NCBI GenBank assembly: GCA_020091685.1
Contig: CM034606.1
Span: 16,027,695 to 16,091,694 of the forward strand
Length of the DNA: 64,000 nt
DNA from: Lutjanus erythropterus
Taxonomy: Eukaryota > Chordata > Actinopteri > Lutjaniformes > Lutjanidae
Reading direction: 5' to 3'
This document shows positions 30,101 to 43,700 of the stretch, one piece after another (the stretch's first letter is position 1; every line of letters starts with the position of its first letter). The position numbers were made by a program, and so were the translations under genes. A model generated the notes under the pieces. That model saw only the letters and a program-made list of their open reading frames with translations, ran no database searches and was not told the DNA's origin.

Positions 30101-30726
30101 TAATCTATACATATGCTTTTATACAGGTGCTTATGTTGCTGGTTTGGATGCTGGGCTGGTGTATAACTCCTTTCCTAAGATGGGAGAACGATGGATCCCT
30201 GACGACCTGCTGGCCTTCTCTCCCACCCTCAAGAATTTCTTTGAAAATCCCACAACTGTGCAGTTTGACCACAGAATTTTGGTATGTTATTATTTCTAAA
30301 CGGAAATGACTGTGTGAGCAACATTTTAATTCAAATGAAACATTTGAACCCCAGCGATAGGGTGTTGATTGTCTTTTGTTGTTTTCTTTTTCCAGGCGAT
30401 CTCTTCTTTGACTGCGATCACAGGCCTCTATCTGTTCTCTCGAAGGATGATGCTGCCCAGGAGGGCTAAGCTCGCTATCACCCTCCTCACAGCGATGGCC
30501 TACACACAGGTAGGTGGTCAGTCAGCCCAGAAACAAATAAACCCAGTATGTTACTTTTCAGTATGACTAACCTGTGTGTGGTTGTGTTCTTCAGGTTGCC
30601 CTCGGGATCAGCACTCTGTTACTGTATGTCCCCACTCCACTGGCAGCAACTCACCAGTCTGGCTCTGTGGCTCTTCTCTCACTGGCCATTTGGGTTCTGG
30701 CAGAGCTCCGCAAGATGCCCAAGTAA
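27180..30726 (+). CDS. cox15: cox15, heme A synthase of the mitochondrial inner membrane, complete, 407 aa
   Basis: Converts heme O to heme A for cytochrome c oxidase. Nine exons: 27180-27254, 28412-28599, 28704-28826, 29185-29371, 29487-29654, 29777-29858, 30127-30281, 30396-30509, 30595-30726 (TAA). The human protein is 410 aa. Start choice: only the ATG at 27180 is in phase with exon 2. It yields [20 protein letters not shown], a basic, Ser/Thr-rich presequence; the longer overlapping frame opens at a GTG and reaches the donor in the wrong phase. Four family-conserved histidines, the likely heme ligands, are His149 (HRMWGR), His223 (RLSAHLGSA), His323 (FDHRIL) and His384 (ATHQSG). Other signatures: [25 protein letters not shown] and [16 protein letters not shown]. 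Several hydrophobic segments fit the eight-helix CtaA/Cox15 fold. No frame breaks. Intron 1 (1.16 kb) carries two transposon remnants. Confidence 0.98.
27763..28061 (+). mobile_element. MITE copy 2 ('GCTGCAACTAA' family) in cox15 intron 1
   Basis: Terminal inverted repeats attaaagctgcaactaacaa at the left and attaattgtttcagcttta at the right. The interior includes tggtctataaaatgtctgaa and ccaagatgacgtcctcaga. No coding capacity. Same family as 12262-12549. Confidence 0.7.
29918..30060. repeat. Repeat fragment in cox15 intron 6
   Basis: Contains aataataactttatttatat-agaactttaaaa then tacaaagtgct, a widespread teleost dispersed motif. Confidence 0.4.
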
Positions 30727-32005
30727 ACGCTGCTCCTTTATGGACAAATTTAATCCCTGCAAGCCACACCTCAAGCCTCTCAGACCTTGTTCAGACTGCT
30801 GGCCCAGAGCCAATTTGTGGCATATCCAGATCATATCAAGATTGATTTTAGAAAGTCAGGACAGCAAAGAACAGCAATTAAAGACACAGTTGGAAGTGGT
30901 TTGAAATGCGATAGCAGTTTGATTTCAACAGATGCATCTCAGTCTGGACACTGTGGCTGATTAATTTGGTTTTAAAGTTTCTTTTGTGTCACTTGCAAAG
31001 TGACAAACCACAACAACATCAAATCCAGAGTGACAGAAGTGCATCAGAGCAGCTGCGCAGAATCATGCTGATACTAGCAGAGTGGTATGAAGGACAACAC
31101 ACTTCTTTTGCCTCCATGTTGGAAAGCCGGGTCACCAGTGCAGGCCTACTTCACTACTGCAGCAACCCATGCAGATAGGTTGGTCTTGTCTGGGTGCACA
31201 AATCCAATTTGATCACTTGTATCAGTGCAGATAGTCTATCTTTAAGAGCTGATATAAGAACCAAATCTGATTTGCCTGCACTCTGAGCAAAGCGTGTAAG
31301 TGTCACTGTGAACAAGGCATTCAAAGAAGAAAAGTGAAAAATTAAGAAAAGTTCATTTAACACTGGATTTTTATGCACATGCTGAAGCATCAGTCCTGTG
31401 GTACTGTAATCCTAATGTGACATTAAATTATTTAATCACAGCAGTATTAAAACAAGGGTTGTTATTATAGTGTTGTTGATTAAAAGTTACAAGAATACAT
31501 CAAGGCTGTTAATGAGGAATTGACTGAACTGTTCGGATGCATGTTGTCATCAGAAGGAGACACCTTTGTGTGAAGTGTTTTATTTTGCAAGGAATCAAAC
31601 AAAGACATGCAAATTTCGTATTTCGATCCAGCTTTAAGGACACAGCAACAGGATGTCCAGTGAAGGGTAGACTGTATATTTGATGTGCCAGAATTCTGCA
31701 GGAATATCTTAAGTAGACTGACTTATTGTTTTTGTTCATGTACACAGTTTTAACAGGATGTTTTCAATGAAAATTTGCTTCCAAGGTGGTTGCTCACCTG
31801 TTGCCTTGTCACACACTGCCTGTTAGTTGAATCAGATGTGGCTGTTGGGATTATATGTATAATTGTGTATATTTTAAATTATGAACCATTTCTTGCTGAC
31901 TTTGTGTTGATGAAGTATAAGGTAAAATATGTGGATTCTCGATTGTTGCTTTGTATTGTATCTTTAGAAGTGTAAAGCTGAAAGCGCACTCTGAAAAAAA
32001 TTAAA
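30727..32005 (+). other. cox15: cox15 3' UTR, probable end at ATTAAA
   Basis: No coding frame is evident downstream of the cox15 stop. The best polyadenylation candidate is ATTAAA at 32000-32005, followed by T- and GT-rich sequence at about 32030-32050, which would give a 3' UTR of about 1.3 kb. A second candidate, AATAAA at 32274-32279, would lengthen it slightly. This is inference from motifs. Confidence 0.4.
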
Positions 32006-32484
32006 ACTTCAGTCCATTTTGCATAGTAACTGTGATTTTTATTGTCTCTGTACAAAATATACACGTTTTGAATATGTAATGCAACCAGTTGAGGCTAGCT
32101 AACTAGACAGTCAGTACAACGGGTTAGTAGGTTTTCATTGTTCTAGACACAGTACATGCGGGTATAGACAGGTTTTACTTGTGGTCAGGAATGGAAGTTG
32201 AAGACTGTTGGCAAGGAACAATCAGAGCCAAACTACTTTTCCCTCCAGGAAAATAAGGAAATACTGAACAGAAAATAAACAAATTGCAGGGTGGTTAGTG
32301 CATATTTTCATCAGGGTCATACTTGCACCCTTATACTGTGCTCTGAGAGGTTGGATGAGTGGAAAGGTGCTGATACGTGGTGGAGAACATTATTGCTATT
32401 CCATGTTAGTCCCTCTGGGTTTAAAAGACACTCCAGCCTTTTAATTACAGCTCTGGTGCCTCTTCGACATACACCATCTTAGAT

Positions 32485-33075
32485 TTAAAGGGACAGTTCA
32501 TCCTAAAATCAAAAATACATACAAGTAGAGCTATCAGCTTTAGAGATGTCTGCCGTCTCTCGAAAATAATGGCACTAGATGGCACTCAGCTTGTGATGCT
32601 CAAAGCACCAAAAAATACATTTGAAAAACTCAGTGTCTTTCATGACCTGGCTACTCACGTTAATCCACAGACCTTGTGAACAGTTTCATGTAGGAACCGT
32701 TTTCTTTATGCTAGGAAGAAAGCAGTTCCAGTAGATTCCACTGCAGAAAGAAGGTATTTCTGGGAGATTCTACCATAGAAAGAATATAGTTCCTAGATGA
32801 AACTGCCCACAACAAGGTGTGTGGACTATCCTGAGTAACTGGGTTGTGATTTCTGGAAAGAGAAATTACTGTTGAGTTTTTTTGAATGTATTATTTTGGT
32901 ACTTTGAGCGCCACAGGCTGAGTGCCATCTAGTTCCATTATGTTTGAGTGAAGGCAGATATCTCTATGGCTAATATCTCTAAAACTCTGCGACTCACACT
33001 GAAACAATCCAGATGGATCAACAGCACTAGAGGCCACGGGAAACATATTTCTTTTGATGTGAACTGCCCCTTTAA
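32485..33075. mobile_element. Fold-back DNA transposon with long terminal inverted repeats, TTAA-flanked
   Basis: Starts ttaaagggacagttca and ends tgaactgcccctttaa. The two halves are inverted copies over well over 200 bp: for example agatggcactcagcttgtg on the left pairs with cacaggctgagtgccatct on the right. The outermost TTAA on each side could be a target duplication. No coding region. The space between cox15 and kcnip2 otherwise holds only UTR and a few microsatellites. Confidence 0.75.
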
Positions 33076-33453
33076 GAGTAATTCTACTTTGAAAACAAGC
33101 AAATAAATGTGTGGTTTTGATATTATCTAAAATAATTGACTCATCAGAGCCTAACGTGGGTTTACAACCTAAAGCTGAACTTCAGTTTGGACAGTGTGCA
33201 GGTAAACCACATTGCGAATTTACCAAATTGCATCCCTTATTCTCTGATTGCGCCTTGCCTTACATACTACACAGCATCTCCCTCTCTCTTCACCCACAGG
33301 TGGGCTTTATATCTTAACTTAGAGTGGCTTCATGAACCTCTTTTAATTTATATCTTCTCTTTGGTGTTACAGAGAGAGGGAGAATGCAGAATGGGATGGA
33401 GGGAGGGCATAAAAGAAATGATGTTATTAAATCATGTCTCTCTCACTAACAGG

Positions 33454-33477
33454 ACACACACACACACACACACACAC
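33454..33477. repeat. (CA)n microsatellite
   Basis: Uninterrupted CA run of about 12 units between cox15 and kcnip2. Confidence 0.95.
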
Positions 33478-34599
33478 TATGCCTCTTTGAAATTGAATGA
33501 GCCTAATTTAATGCAACAAGGGTTTTGAGATATTTCTTTTGAAGTGGTAGAACCTGCTACAACCACATGACATTTCCGATTACAAGAAGTTCACAAATAC
33601 GATCTAATAAATTTCCCTTGGATGTATACTGACAGACTAGTACGACTGCGGTAATGCCAGCCCTCCTCGTCAACTCTAGTGCAATCCCCACATTGTACTG
33701 CCTAATATCACACCACTGGGAATGCTAGAAAATGTACAACAGTCAATAGACACCTACAGCTAGGACTGTAACAGTTTGGAAGGCCGGGAATTATTCTACC
33801 AGAATCCCATGAATGGAGGTGGGTGTCGTCCCACTGGAGTCTCACTTGGGTAAGATGGATGACATCTCTTTCTGTTACACATGCACACACACATACACAA
33901 AGGGTGAGGCACCTGTGAATGACTAGGAACAGCAGACAGACAAGCAGACTTTGGAGTATCTCTGTAAATACATAATTGGATATTAGTGACATCATCATGC
34001 GATACTGAAATCAGTTCCTCGTGGAAAACAACACCTCCATAAAAACGGGACCGCATGGATCTCCCAATTCATTGTTTGTTTCCTCAGGAAGTGTCTCTCT
34101 CTCTCTCTTTCGTCCACTAGATGGCGGTACACTCATTTCTATTTTTATGGCCGGGGGCGTGAGCTGTCTCGTGGCTCCAGGGAGGTGTTACCCACATGCA
34201 CAGAGGCAGGATCAGATTCACAAATCCAAATCTCAGCCATCAGAGGGAAGAGGGGAGAAGTAATCTTGGAACAAGGTTTGGGGTCATCCCTCTGAGTTCA
34301 GCCATTACAGGCCAACATAGTTCCTCCATCAGTAATTGTAATAAATTAAAAAAAAAAAAAGTTAAAACAAGTGGGGGGTCTTGAGTGCATCAGTGCCTGT
34401 GAGCCCGCTGCTTGTCTTCTCGGTCTGTGTCTCTGGGGTAAAACTAAGGTTCTGCATGATGAGGACGGGCGTCAGGGCAGCTCCTCTGTTGCTTGGAGAA
34501 ATGTCACTGGGGGTCCAGGATGAGGGAGAGGGCCTCTGGTTGCCCTCAGGACTCACAGCTCTCAACAGACGCACAAGCACAAGCTTGCAAGTCAGAAAA

Positions 34600-34601
<2 letters not shown>

Positions 34602-34642
<41 letters not shown>

Positions 34643-34673
34643 TCACACGCTATCTCTTTTCTATCCCGATCCC

Positions 34674-34718
<45 letters not shown>
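34602..34718. repeat. Paired (CA)n microsatellites near the kcnip2 3' end
   Basis: CA runs at 34602-34640 and 34679-34718, separated by about 38 bp, in the predicted kcnip2 3' UTR just after the stop at 34757. On the transcript they would be (TG)n/(UG)n tracts. Confidence 0.9.
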
Positions 34719-34719
<1 letters not shown>

Positions 34720-34756
34720 CCCTCCCTGGTGCCAGCATCCTCTCTGGTCCAGATTC

Positions 34757-37700
34757 TTAGATGACGTTGTCAAACAGCTGCATGGACTGCATGATGTTTT
34801 CATCCTGGACAGAGAGACAAGAGGTTTGGATAAGGTTGCAATTTGTAGTTCCCAAAATCTAAAACTATCCTTTTAGGACTTCAAAATCCACTTTTCTGCC
34901 CTACCTTTTTGCATGACTCAATGAACTCCTCTATGGTGACCACCCCGTCTTTATTCCGGTCCATTTTCTAAAAAAAAAACAAAAAAACAAAAAAGGGAAA
35001 CTTTAAGATTTACCCACTGAAAAACTACCCTATGTTCAAGAATTCTTTTACAGAGCAACACAGAACGATAGTGAATAGTGTTGAGTTTGACCTGGAAAAA
35101 GCTCTCCACGTGTTCTCTTGGTGCATCGTCCTGCATAGTGGGGTATGTGTACTTCCCCATCATGTCATAGATGGACTTCATGATGTCCAACATCTCCTGA
35201 AAAGTGAAGAACAACACAGAGAAAATATTGAGGATGCAGAAATTGTTGGAGAATATAAAAAAATCAATTCAAAGTGTGGCTGTGTTCAGGTTTCCAGAAG
35301 TATAAAGGACGTATAGTCCTACATACAAGACTGCAGATTTACTCTCATCTTTACAAAAACAGAGCAGGCTGACCAGGAGACAACAGATAGGTTCATCATA
35401 GGTGAAGTGAAAAGCTTAACATCATGTAAATAAAAAAAACAGAGTATTGAAATATGTGGGTCCTTTATGTCTGCTATGCTAACTGTTAATTTTGTGACCA
35501 TTATCCTTCAGTCATATCGTAAAGGAACATGGTTATATCATTGTTAAATGAGACCACATATAAAAAAATTGTAGCACAAGATCTCTTTAACATACTGGAG
35601 CAGTGTTCTGAATTTTAGAATAAAATCTGATATAGTCAGTGATCAGTATCTTGGCAGACAATTACCACACCAGATTTCCAGCAAAACTGTATTGCATAGT
35701 AACAGATTGCCACAACCTCCACATCCGTCAAAATGACATGACTTTATTGTCCTCATTAGTAGCTACATCCTGGCTTAGAAGCAATTAAAGCAAATAATTC
35801 AGCGGAACCTAAGAACAGTGAAACGTGTGTATATGAGTGGGTGTGTTACCTCTTTGGTGATGCAGCCGTCCTTGTTTAGGTCATAAAGGTTGAACGCCCA
35901 GTTTAACCGGTCATTAATGGTCCCTCTCAGGATGATAGACAGGCCAAATACAAAGTCCTGAGATGGATGGGGAAAAAGATTGAGATAAGACATGATGAGA
36001 TAAACTTTTTTGATCCCACACCAGGAAAAGTCACTCCTTACAGCAGCTCGAAGATCAAAAGTAAGGGTAGAAAAATGATACATAAAGCTAAAAATAAATT
36101 TCTTTTTTGTGTTGCTTTGGCATAACTTAAATCCTGAAACCGTAAATGAGGTCAAATCTTTATCATAGCACTAATTTCCATGGGCAGGTATTTAGATGGA
36201 ATTCATATTTGTGTGGATACAGCTGTGGTGGCAAATTTCACTGAAGCACCATATTTGCTTTTATCTCTGAAATGAAGATGATATAAGAATAGAGCTCACC
36301 TCGAAACTAACCGAGCCGTTCTTGTTAGTATCGAAGGCTTCAAACAGGAAATGTGCATACATACTCGAATCTGCAAAGATAGAGACAAAAACAGTAACCT
36401 GTGTGCCCTGGAAACATGAAGCACTGTCTTTGAACAGCTAGGATTAGCAGCAAGAAGCTAAATATAGCCAAGATATAAGAATAATTTCAAATACAACTGG
36501 AGGCGAGTGGTTAACATTTCATCAACCTAAATATCATGAAATGAAAAATTACCTCACCTCTTTGCAGTGCAAGGACTATAGTTCAGCAGAGCAGATTTAT
36601 AATGAGTTAATTAAGTTCATTTCTTTGTGATGATGAAAAAGCTCTGTGTGTACCTCTACTGAATCAGATAAATGAGATTATTTACACTCTTACCTGAAAC
36701 GTATGGATTGAATGCAGATACAAAGAATGGTGAAAATGAAAGCATTATAAGCCCAGTTGGAGCTCTTCAGGTTAAGTGGGAGTTATCAACTCACCTCCCT
36801 GTGGAAAGAACTGCGAGTAAATGGTCTTAAAGTTCTCCTCATTCACCACACCGCTTGGACACTCCTGGAATACAAATGTGAGTTGAGAAAAGTCGTTAGT
36901 TCTCACCACCAGCACAGAATATATAAGGGTCTATATGGTAACTTCAGCTCTCACCAGACTGATACTCCTCTATAACCCATATAATGATGAAACTACCAGA
37001 TTTTTTTTCGGTTTATTTGAGTCTTCTCACTCTCCTCTTCAGCCACACCTACATTTTTGAAGCCCCTGTAGAGGACTTGCAGCTCCTTCTTGGTGAACTT
37101 AGTCTGCTCCTGCAGCTTGTCCATGCTTTCAGGGCGATGACACACAGTGGATAGCTCAAAGTCATCTTCCACGCTGTCTGTGTGAGAAAGAGACCAGTGT
37201 TAGTGAGCATTCATCATCACTACACGCTCGCCAAACTCCAGGGACAGCCTTGACCTGGCCAACATATTGTAATGAAGTCATCAGACTGAAAATGAACCCA
37301 TCATACTGTACGAGTCTTATTCTTTAGAGCAAAATGATATTCTTCACTTACAACCATGTTAATCATTATTTAGTTATTTCACTGAATGAAAACATGAATG
37401 AATGCAATTTTCCATATATAACTGTGAGGTTCCAATGTCAAGCAATTTCCACACACCCTTTGATCTAACACAACCACGGTCCTCTATATCACAAAGCAAA
37501 ACGTGGTCAGTAAAATGTCTATAAAATTATTGAAGTGCAGTAAAGAAACTGGGAGAGCTCTGTACCATAACAGTTTATTTGATGGGGCGTGCATGAGACA
37601 CTATGATAACCATGTAATGACACCTTTCATGACCATGAAGGAGTCGTAATGACTGTTAATAACTGTTGTCATTCGGTCAATTGTGTGTGTTTTGACAGTT

Positions 37701-40700
37701 TGGCATTGACCAAGACAAAATGTCTTTCTTATGGCAGCTTGACATTAACTGAGACAACTTAATCTGTCATTGTCTTTGTCATGACAACTTGACATTATCA
37801 AACCTAAAGAAACTTTATGTTTTCACACTACATTATACCCTCATATGTGGTTGGTTTTGACTCTGGATGTCATGAGACCATTATGTGTGTGTCATGAATA
37901 CTGTCCTTGACCTCAAGTAAAGTGTACATTTTAGACTTGTCATAAAGTCATTAAGTTTTATTACACTGTCATATGCTTTTACAACAACGTCATGAATAAT
38001 TTCCTGGACTTCAAGTAAAGCACCATTTGGACTTGTCATAAAAATGTCATTAAGTGTTTTGAGGCCAGTTTGACAACAGAATACAACAGCAAGGTGATTT
38101 ACAGAGTTACCTGATAGACAGAGAGCGGCTAGTTAGTTTACTTGTTGCTAAAGTAGGCTAACCACTATCTTCTGAACTGTACCTGGTGTTTGCTAGTTAG
38201 CTCAGCTAGTTGTGGAGCTAGCCACCTCATTACCTGACTCAGCTTCGGGTTGCCAGGAAACCAGTCCAGAAAACCACTTTGGTTCTGTATTACCTGCCAT
38301 CAAACTGGCTAGCATGGCAAAGACAGGACCGACCCTGCTTTGCCTGATGCCATGACATAGTTACGACAGTGTCATTACAATTTTATGCACACCCCTTCAA
38401 ATAAACTGTTACTCCCTGAACTGAGGAAGTGAGAGAAGACATTCAACATGAATAAAAGTTTTTTTTAAAATAAATGTTCATGATTCTAGTCATGAAGTAT
38501 CATTTGGTCAATTAAATCACTTTTGCAAAGTTGACATTGTTTGTGATGTCATTGTTATGATAACCTAATATTATCAAACTTAAATAACTTGTTTAGCTTT
38601 ATGTTTCAAAATTACATTATACTCTCGTATGTGGTTGCGGTTGGTCTTAGCACTAGCCATCATGAATCTATTATAAGTGTGTCATGAATATTTTCCTTGA
38701 CCTCAATTAAAGTCATAACATTTAAACTTGCCATAAAGATGTCATTAAATGTTATAAGGCCAGTTTGATGACAGAGTACAGTAATGGGGTGATTTTGAGT
38801 TACCTAATAGACAGCTAGTGGTTAGCTAGTTTACTTACTGTTAAAACAGGCCAACTGCTAACCAATGAACTGTACCTCTTGTAGGCTAGTTAGCTCAACT
38901 AGCTGTGGAGCTAGCCATCTAATTAAGTCTCAGCTCCTTGAGCCAAACTCAGCAAGAAAACCACCTTGGTACTGTATTTCCTGTCAAACTGGCCCCGGTT
39001 GACACTGATGCCACTAGCATGGTGAGGGAAGTGATATTTTTTTTATCCCCAGGATGGAGAGGACTCCGCTTAATAATATGGCTATGAAAGTGTCATGAAC
39101 CCCTTCAAATAAACTGTTAAAGTGAGAGAAGATCAGATATTGATAGAGGAACAGATATTCCTCATCCCATGTCATTCCACCTGTTTCTCTCCACATAACT
39201 GTCAGGTCATAGCAGATATATATTATAAAATCCTTAGACCTCCTCCTACTAGTTGACCTAATCTTAATCTGTATCAGCCTGGTATCTTTAAGTACACACA
39301 CACATATGCGCACACATTCCATTGGCCATGACATCATAAAACAGCTAATAATACCAGGGCGTTTAGGGGTTGAGTCTGTTTCTGTATGTGGGTTTATGTG
39401 CAAACTGTGTGTTCATCACTGCATCCACACAAGTGTGTGTACGAGTCTTGTCGATTCACTAAAGACGTTGGACACATGGAAGGACGTAGAGATGTATAGA
39501 GAGTGAAGGAGCACTTGCTTTGACTGATTGAGGGGGCAGCCGAGGGCTTGCAGCACGGCAGCAGCTTGAGGAATCGCTGCTTTATGGTTTTTTTGCTTTG
39601 GCTGGTGGAAGGATTACCTGCAATCACCAACCATAGCACAAAGGTTAGACGCAAGTCTGCAGTGGTAATTCTGTTTTCACTCATGCACACATGCCTGTGA
39701 AACCAAAAAACTCCAACATGCAACGGACAGATGCAACAACAGACATGCCATTTCGTCAAATTGGTAATTGCCTGCTGACCTGGCTTAGCAATGGGAGACC
39801 ACGAGTACCACTTCAAACAGTAGATATTGCCACACAACAGCAACACAGGGTGACTCCTGTAAACACACAGTTTCCCTAATCAGACCGGCTCTTCCGTCAC
39901 AATGCCACATTCAGCAAACTGTATGAAAAACCAGCGGACAGTTTTGATCCAAAACACAAGTCAAACATCAACAGTTTTAATTCACAATCGGCTTAAAAGG
40001 GAGTTTAATTTCACTTCAGAGTAGAAAATAATTTGCCAGACAAATGTACCGCAAAACTGCCCCAACCAGAGCCCATCACTACTGTCACAACAGAGTGCCA
40101 GCTCATCTCAAAGCAAACACACTTCATGATGCTTATTTTCACAGAACGATCATGACAATCAGACAGAGGAAGGAAAACACAATCGCACACATGATCCCAT
40201 GTACTTACTCTTGCCTCTTAGTTTCCATGGTAACAGTCCCCGCACCCCTTTCAGCAGGACCCCAGCAGTCTGAGGGATGAAGGCCATGATGGTGTGAAAA
40301 CCAATACCTCCACTAACTCCCTATAGCCTCTATGATGGTGTGTCACCCTGTTGTCTCTCAGCTCCGCAGAGCCTCAGGGACTCTGAACTCCCCTGACCTG
40401 TTGCTCTGGCGTCATTTGGAAGCAGAACAGACAGAGCACATTGTCCAGTGGATACCAGATTAATACATCCAGCCTCCTTGCACAGGCCCAGCCCTCTGCC
40501 CCAGGGTCTGTGAGTGTGTGTGAAAGAACATTATCTTTTTCTATGTGGACACAACGGCTGACCATGATACAAATGAAGACCAAATACGTTGACTCACAGT
40601 CAAGGGTACAAAAATGAATCAGAGCACTTCTGAAACAAGACAGAGGGGACTAATTATGTAGTGAGCAGTACCATTGTTTGTATGCATACCTAAAATATTT

Positions 40701-43700
40701 TCCTATATATGTTTAATGTTTCTGATTGTTACCTTTATAAAACAAACAAAGACGTAAATCTTTAAGTATGTCTGATGGCAAAGCAATCACAATGCATTTC
40801 TGAGCAGCGATGGACGCAACATTTTAACTGGCTGAAGTGAAGCTCGTTTTTAACTAAATGGACTGAGCTACTACATGGATCTTGAAGTGAGACCGCTCTG
40901 TCAGTTGCTACTTCCAATATCAAGAAAGCCAACATGGACAAGAAGTCCCTGAAGTGTTCAGGAAACACTTTCATGACAGATAGGTAGCTCCATCCGCTGA
41001 TCAAGATCATGTGACATGATCCTGAATGCTCAAGAACATCTACTGAATGGACCTCGAGATGAGATTGTTTCATCAACTTTATATTAGAGATGTTTCAATA
41101 CCATTTTTTCCTTCTTGATACTGATTCCGATATGGAAGAAAGAAACAACAAAAACATACAGAGAATGGATGCCATAAATATGACTTTGCCATCCTAGGAA
41201 AAAAATGCATACAGTACTCTGCTGGTAAAAAAAAAACTCAGTCCAGTTTTGGGGTTAATAAATTACATGTTATCATATCAATGCATATTTGCATACTCGC
41301 CGATACCAATACTAGCATTTCAGGGAGTATCAGAGGCATTTTTCGATAACGATCGGTATCAGAACATCCCTACTTTATATATTCCTAGGTTGACTTACTG
41401 GATAACTTATCATCATTCAATCATATGTTTTGTACATAAATATGCATTATAAGTACAGCTATAAGACAAATGTAGTGAATATTTCATTTTGCAAAACACA
41501 GCAGAAGAGTAGAATAACATAGCAAACAAAAATCGAAACACTTGTAAAATCAAAATACCTCATAACTGTACCTACACACTATACTTAAATAAACATACTG
41601 TACTGTACATACTGAGTTAGCATCCCGGTTTAGACATGGAGCGGAGTTTGCATGCTCCTCCCCCCCGTCTCCCTGTGTGGGTTTGCTCCACTTTCCTCCA
41701 CCATCAAAACATGTATGTTAGGTCAATTCTCCAGCTGGAGTTGATCCCTGTGTGCTCTACAGCAGCCCACTGCTCCTGACACCAGGATGAGTTAAATGCA
41801 GAGAAGTCATTTGACTGTATAACTCTACTCTGTATGATCATAATAAAATTGACCTTCACCTTTTGGTTGCTGTTGTGAAATACATTTTTCATGTAACCTT
41901 AACGCTGTTATTGGGTTACAGATGCAGCTTTCAGTCTCAGGGTGCCAGCAGGCTAAATTTAATTTCTACTGATTGTTCTGAAGGTCTGGACAGAGATGGG
42001 TAAAAAAAACAAAAAACAAAAACAAAACGAAGAAACCCTCACATTTTCTTCTTCCTTTGCTCTGCATGGTACACTGAGCTTGAAATACTTGTGATGGCCA
42101 TAAAAGCTGAATCTACTGGAAACTGTCAATGCTCAGATATGCTCGTTTTAGGACTGAGACACCTTCTCCTCCCCCCGCCGTCTCACAGCCCTCTCTCCAT
42201 CTCTTCTGTTTTCGTTCTCTGTATTTTTGTTCTTTGCTGCTGATGAAATTTCTTGCTAGTTGTGATGTCTTTGAGTAAATGTGCTCTGGCTGTCTTGGCC
42301 AAGTCTGTCTTGGAATAGAGACATTTGATCTCAGAGGGATTAACCTGATTTTAATGCGTACATGCACACAAGTATGTCTCTTGAGGCCCCCTATATATGA
42401 TAAAACATGCCCTAAAACATCTTATATCACACAGTTGGACCCAGGCTATAACATTTATGTATATTATGCATATCTCTCTATCTATCTATCTATCAAACGA
42501 AGCTGTAAGTTTTAAAGCATACTATCAACTCAGAAGAGTGCTTAATATGGAAGATGTATCTATTAACAGAGTGCTGTTCTTGAAAACAGTCCTTTGTTGA
42601 AAACAAGTAGGTTACTGAGCTCACTACGCTATTGAAGGAACATGTGATCAATTTGTTCTCAAGCCTTTGAAGTTAAAATTGTTTTTTTGAGTGGCACTGA
42701 CAATGAGACCAGAAATTCTTTCATTTTAGCCTGAGTAGGCGGAAAAATAAAAACTGTCTATTTCTCATCACACAGGGGGAAAAAAAAGCAACTTTCTGTG
42801 TTCTTCAGCTGTTGTGCAGCATTATGACACTCTTACCCAGTGCGCCCTGTAGTGATTGTGCAATTAGAGTTCAATAGTTTTCCCCCAGGGTATACTGACA
42901 GACCATCACAACTCTTCAGGAAATAAGAAAAACAGTTCTATTTTTAGCTCGATGGCAATACAGTTTTGGCAATATCCAGGAACTTTTGAAGGAGCTTCGT
43001 ACTTCATAAACCCCAGAGATCTGAGGCATTTCTCAAGGCACAAAGAAACCATGTAATCCCTCAACTGAAGTGATGGCAACAAACCACAATTACAGTTTAG
43101 AGCCACTGTTTTACAGTATACAGCTGATAAGGCTTGCTGCAGTAGGTGTTACTGGTGTTATACGTTGTTTGGTCATACACAGATTACATTACTTGCTCAC
43201 TGCGTACCTGTCTAAGAGTGTTATCAGTGCTTAGTCGGACGACAGACATTGCAATTATAAACTGAAAGTGTCTTCTCCGTACACCAGCAGCAGAGTTGCA
43301 GCACAGAGTAGAAGGGAGATTTTGAACGTTATGCTGTAGGCTAATTAAAGCCCGACATTAAGTTGCTTGACAACTGGATATGGCTGTACAGACTGAAATC
43401 CGCTCGAGAGCAATTATATGAAGCCCAACCATTGCCAAACAGTCGTTGGGAGCTCACAGATATTAAAGTGAGTATTCTGTTATTCAATACATTACCATGA
43501 AAGTGTTAACTGCTGCTAATTTGTCAAACTAAGGGTAACTTGTAGCATTGCACTACTCGAGATCAGTCTCAAAACCATGTTTGGAAGGTCTCCTCTCAGT
43601 ATCAACTGCAGTTTTACTTGATCTTGTCTTGTTCTCAGACAAAAATGGTTTGGGATTTTATTTCAAGACCAGTCAAGACCACAACTGCGGCACAAAGTTT

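Noticed and set aside
34381-34876. Two 127-codon plus-strand frames
   Set aside because: Driven by CA microsatellites in the kcnip2 3' UTR and the last exons read on the wrong strand.
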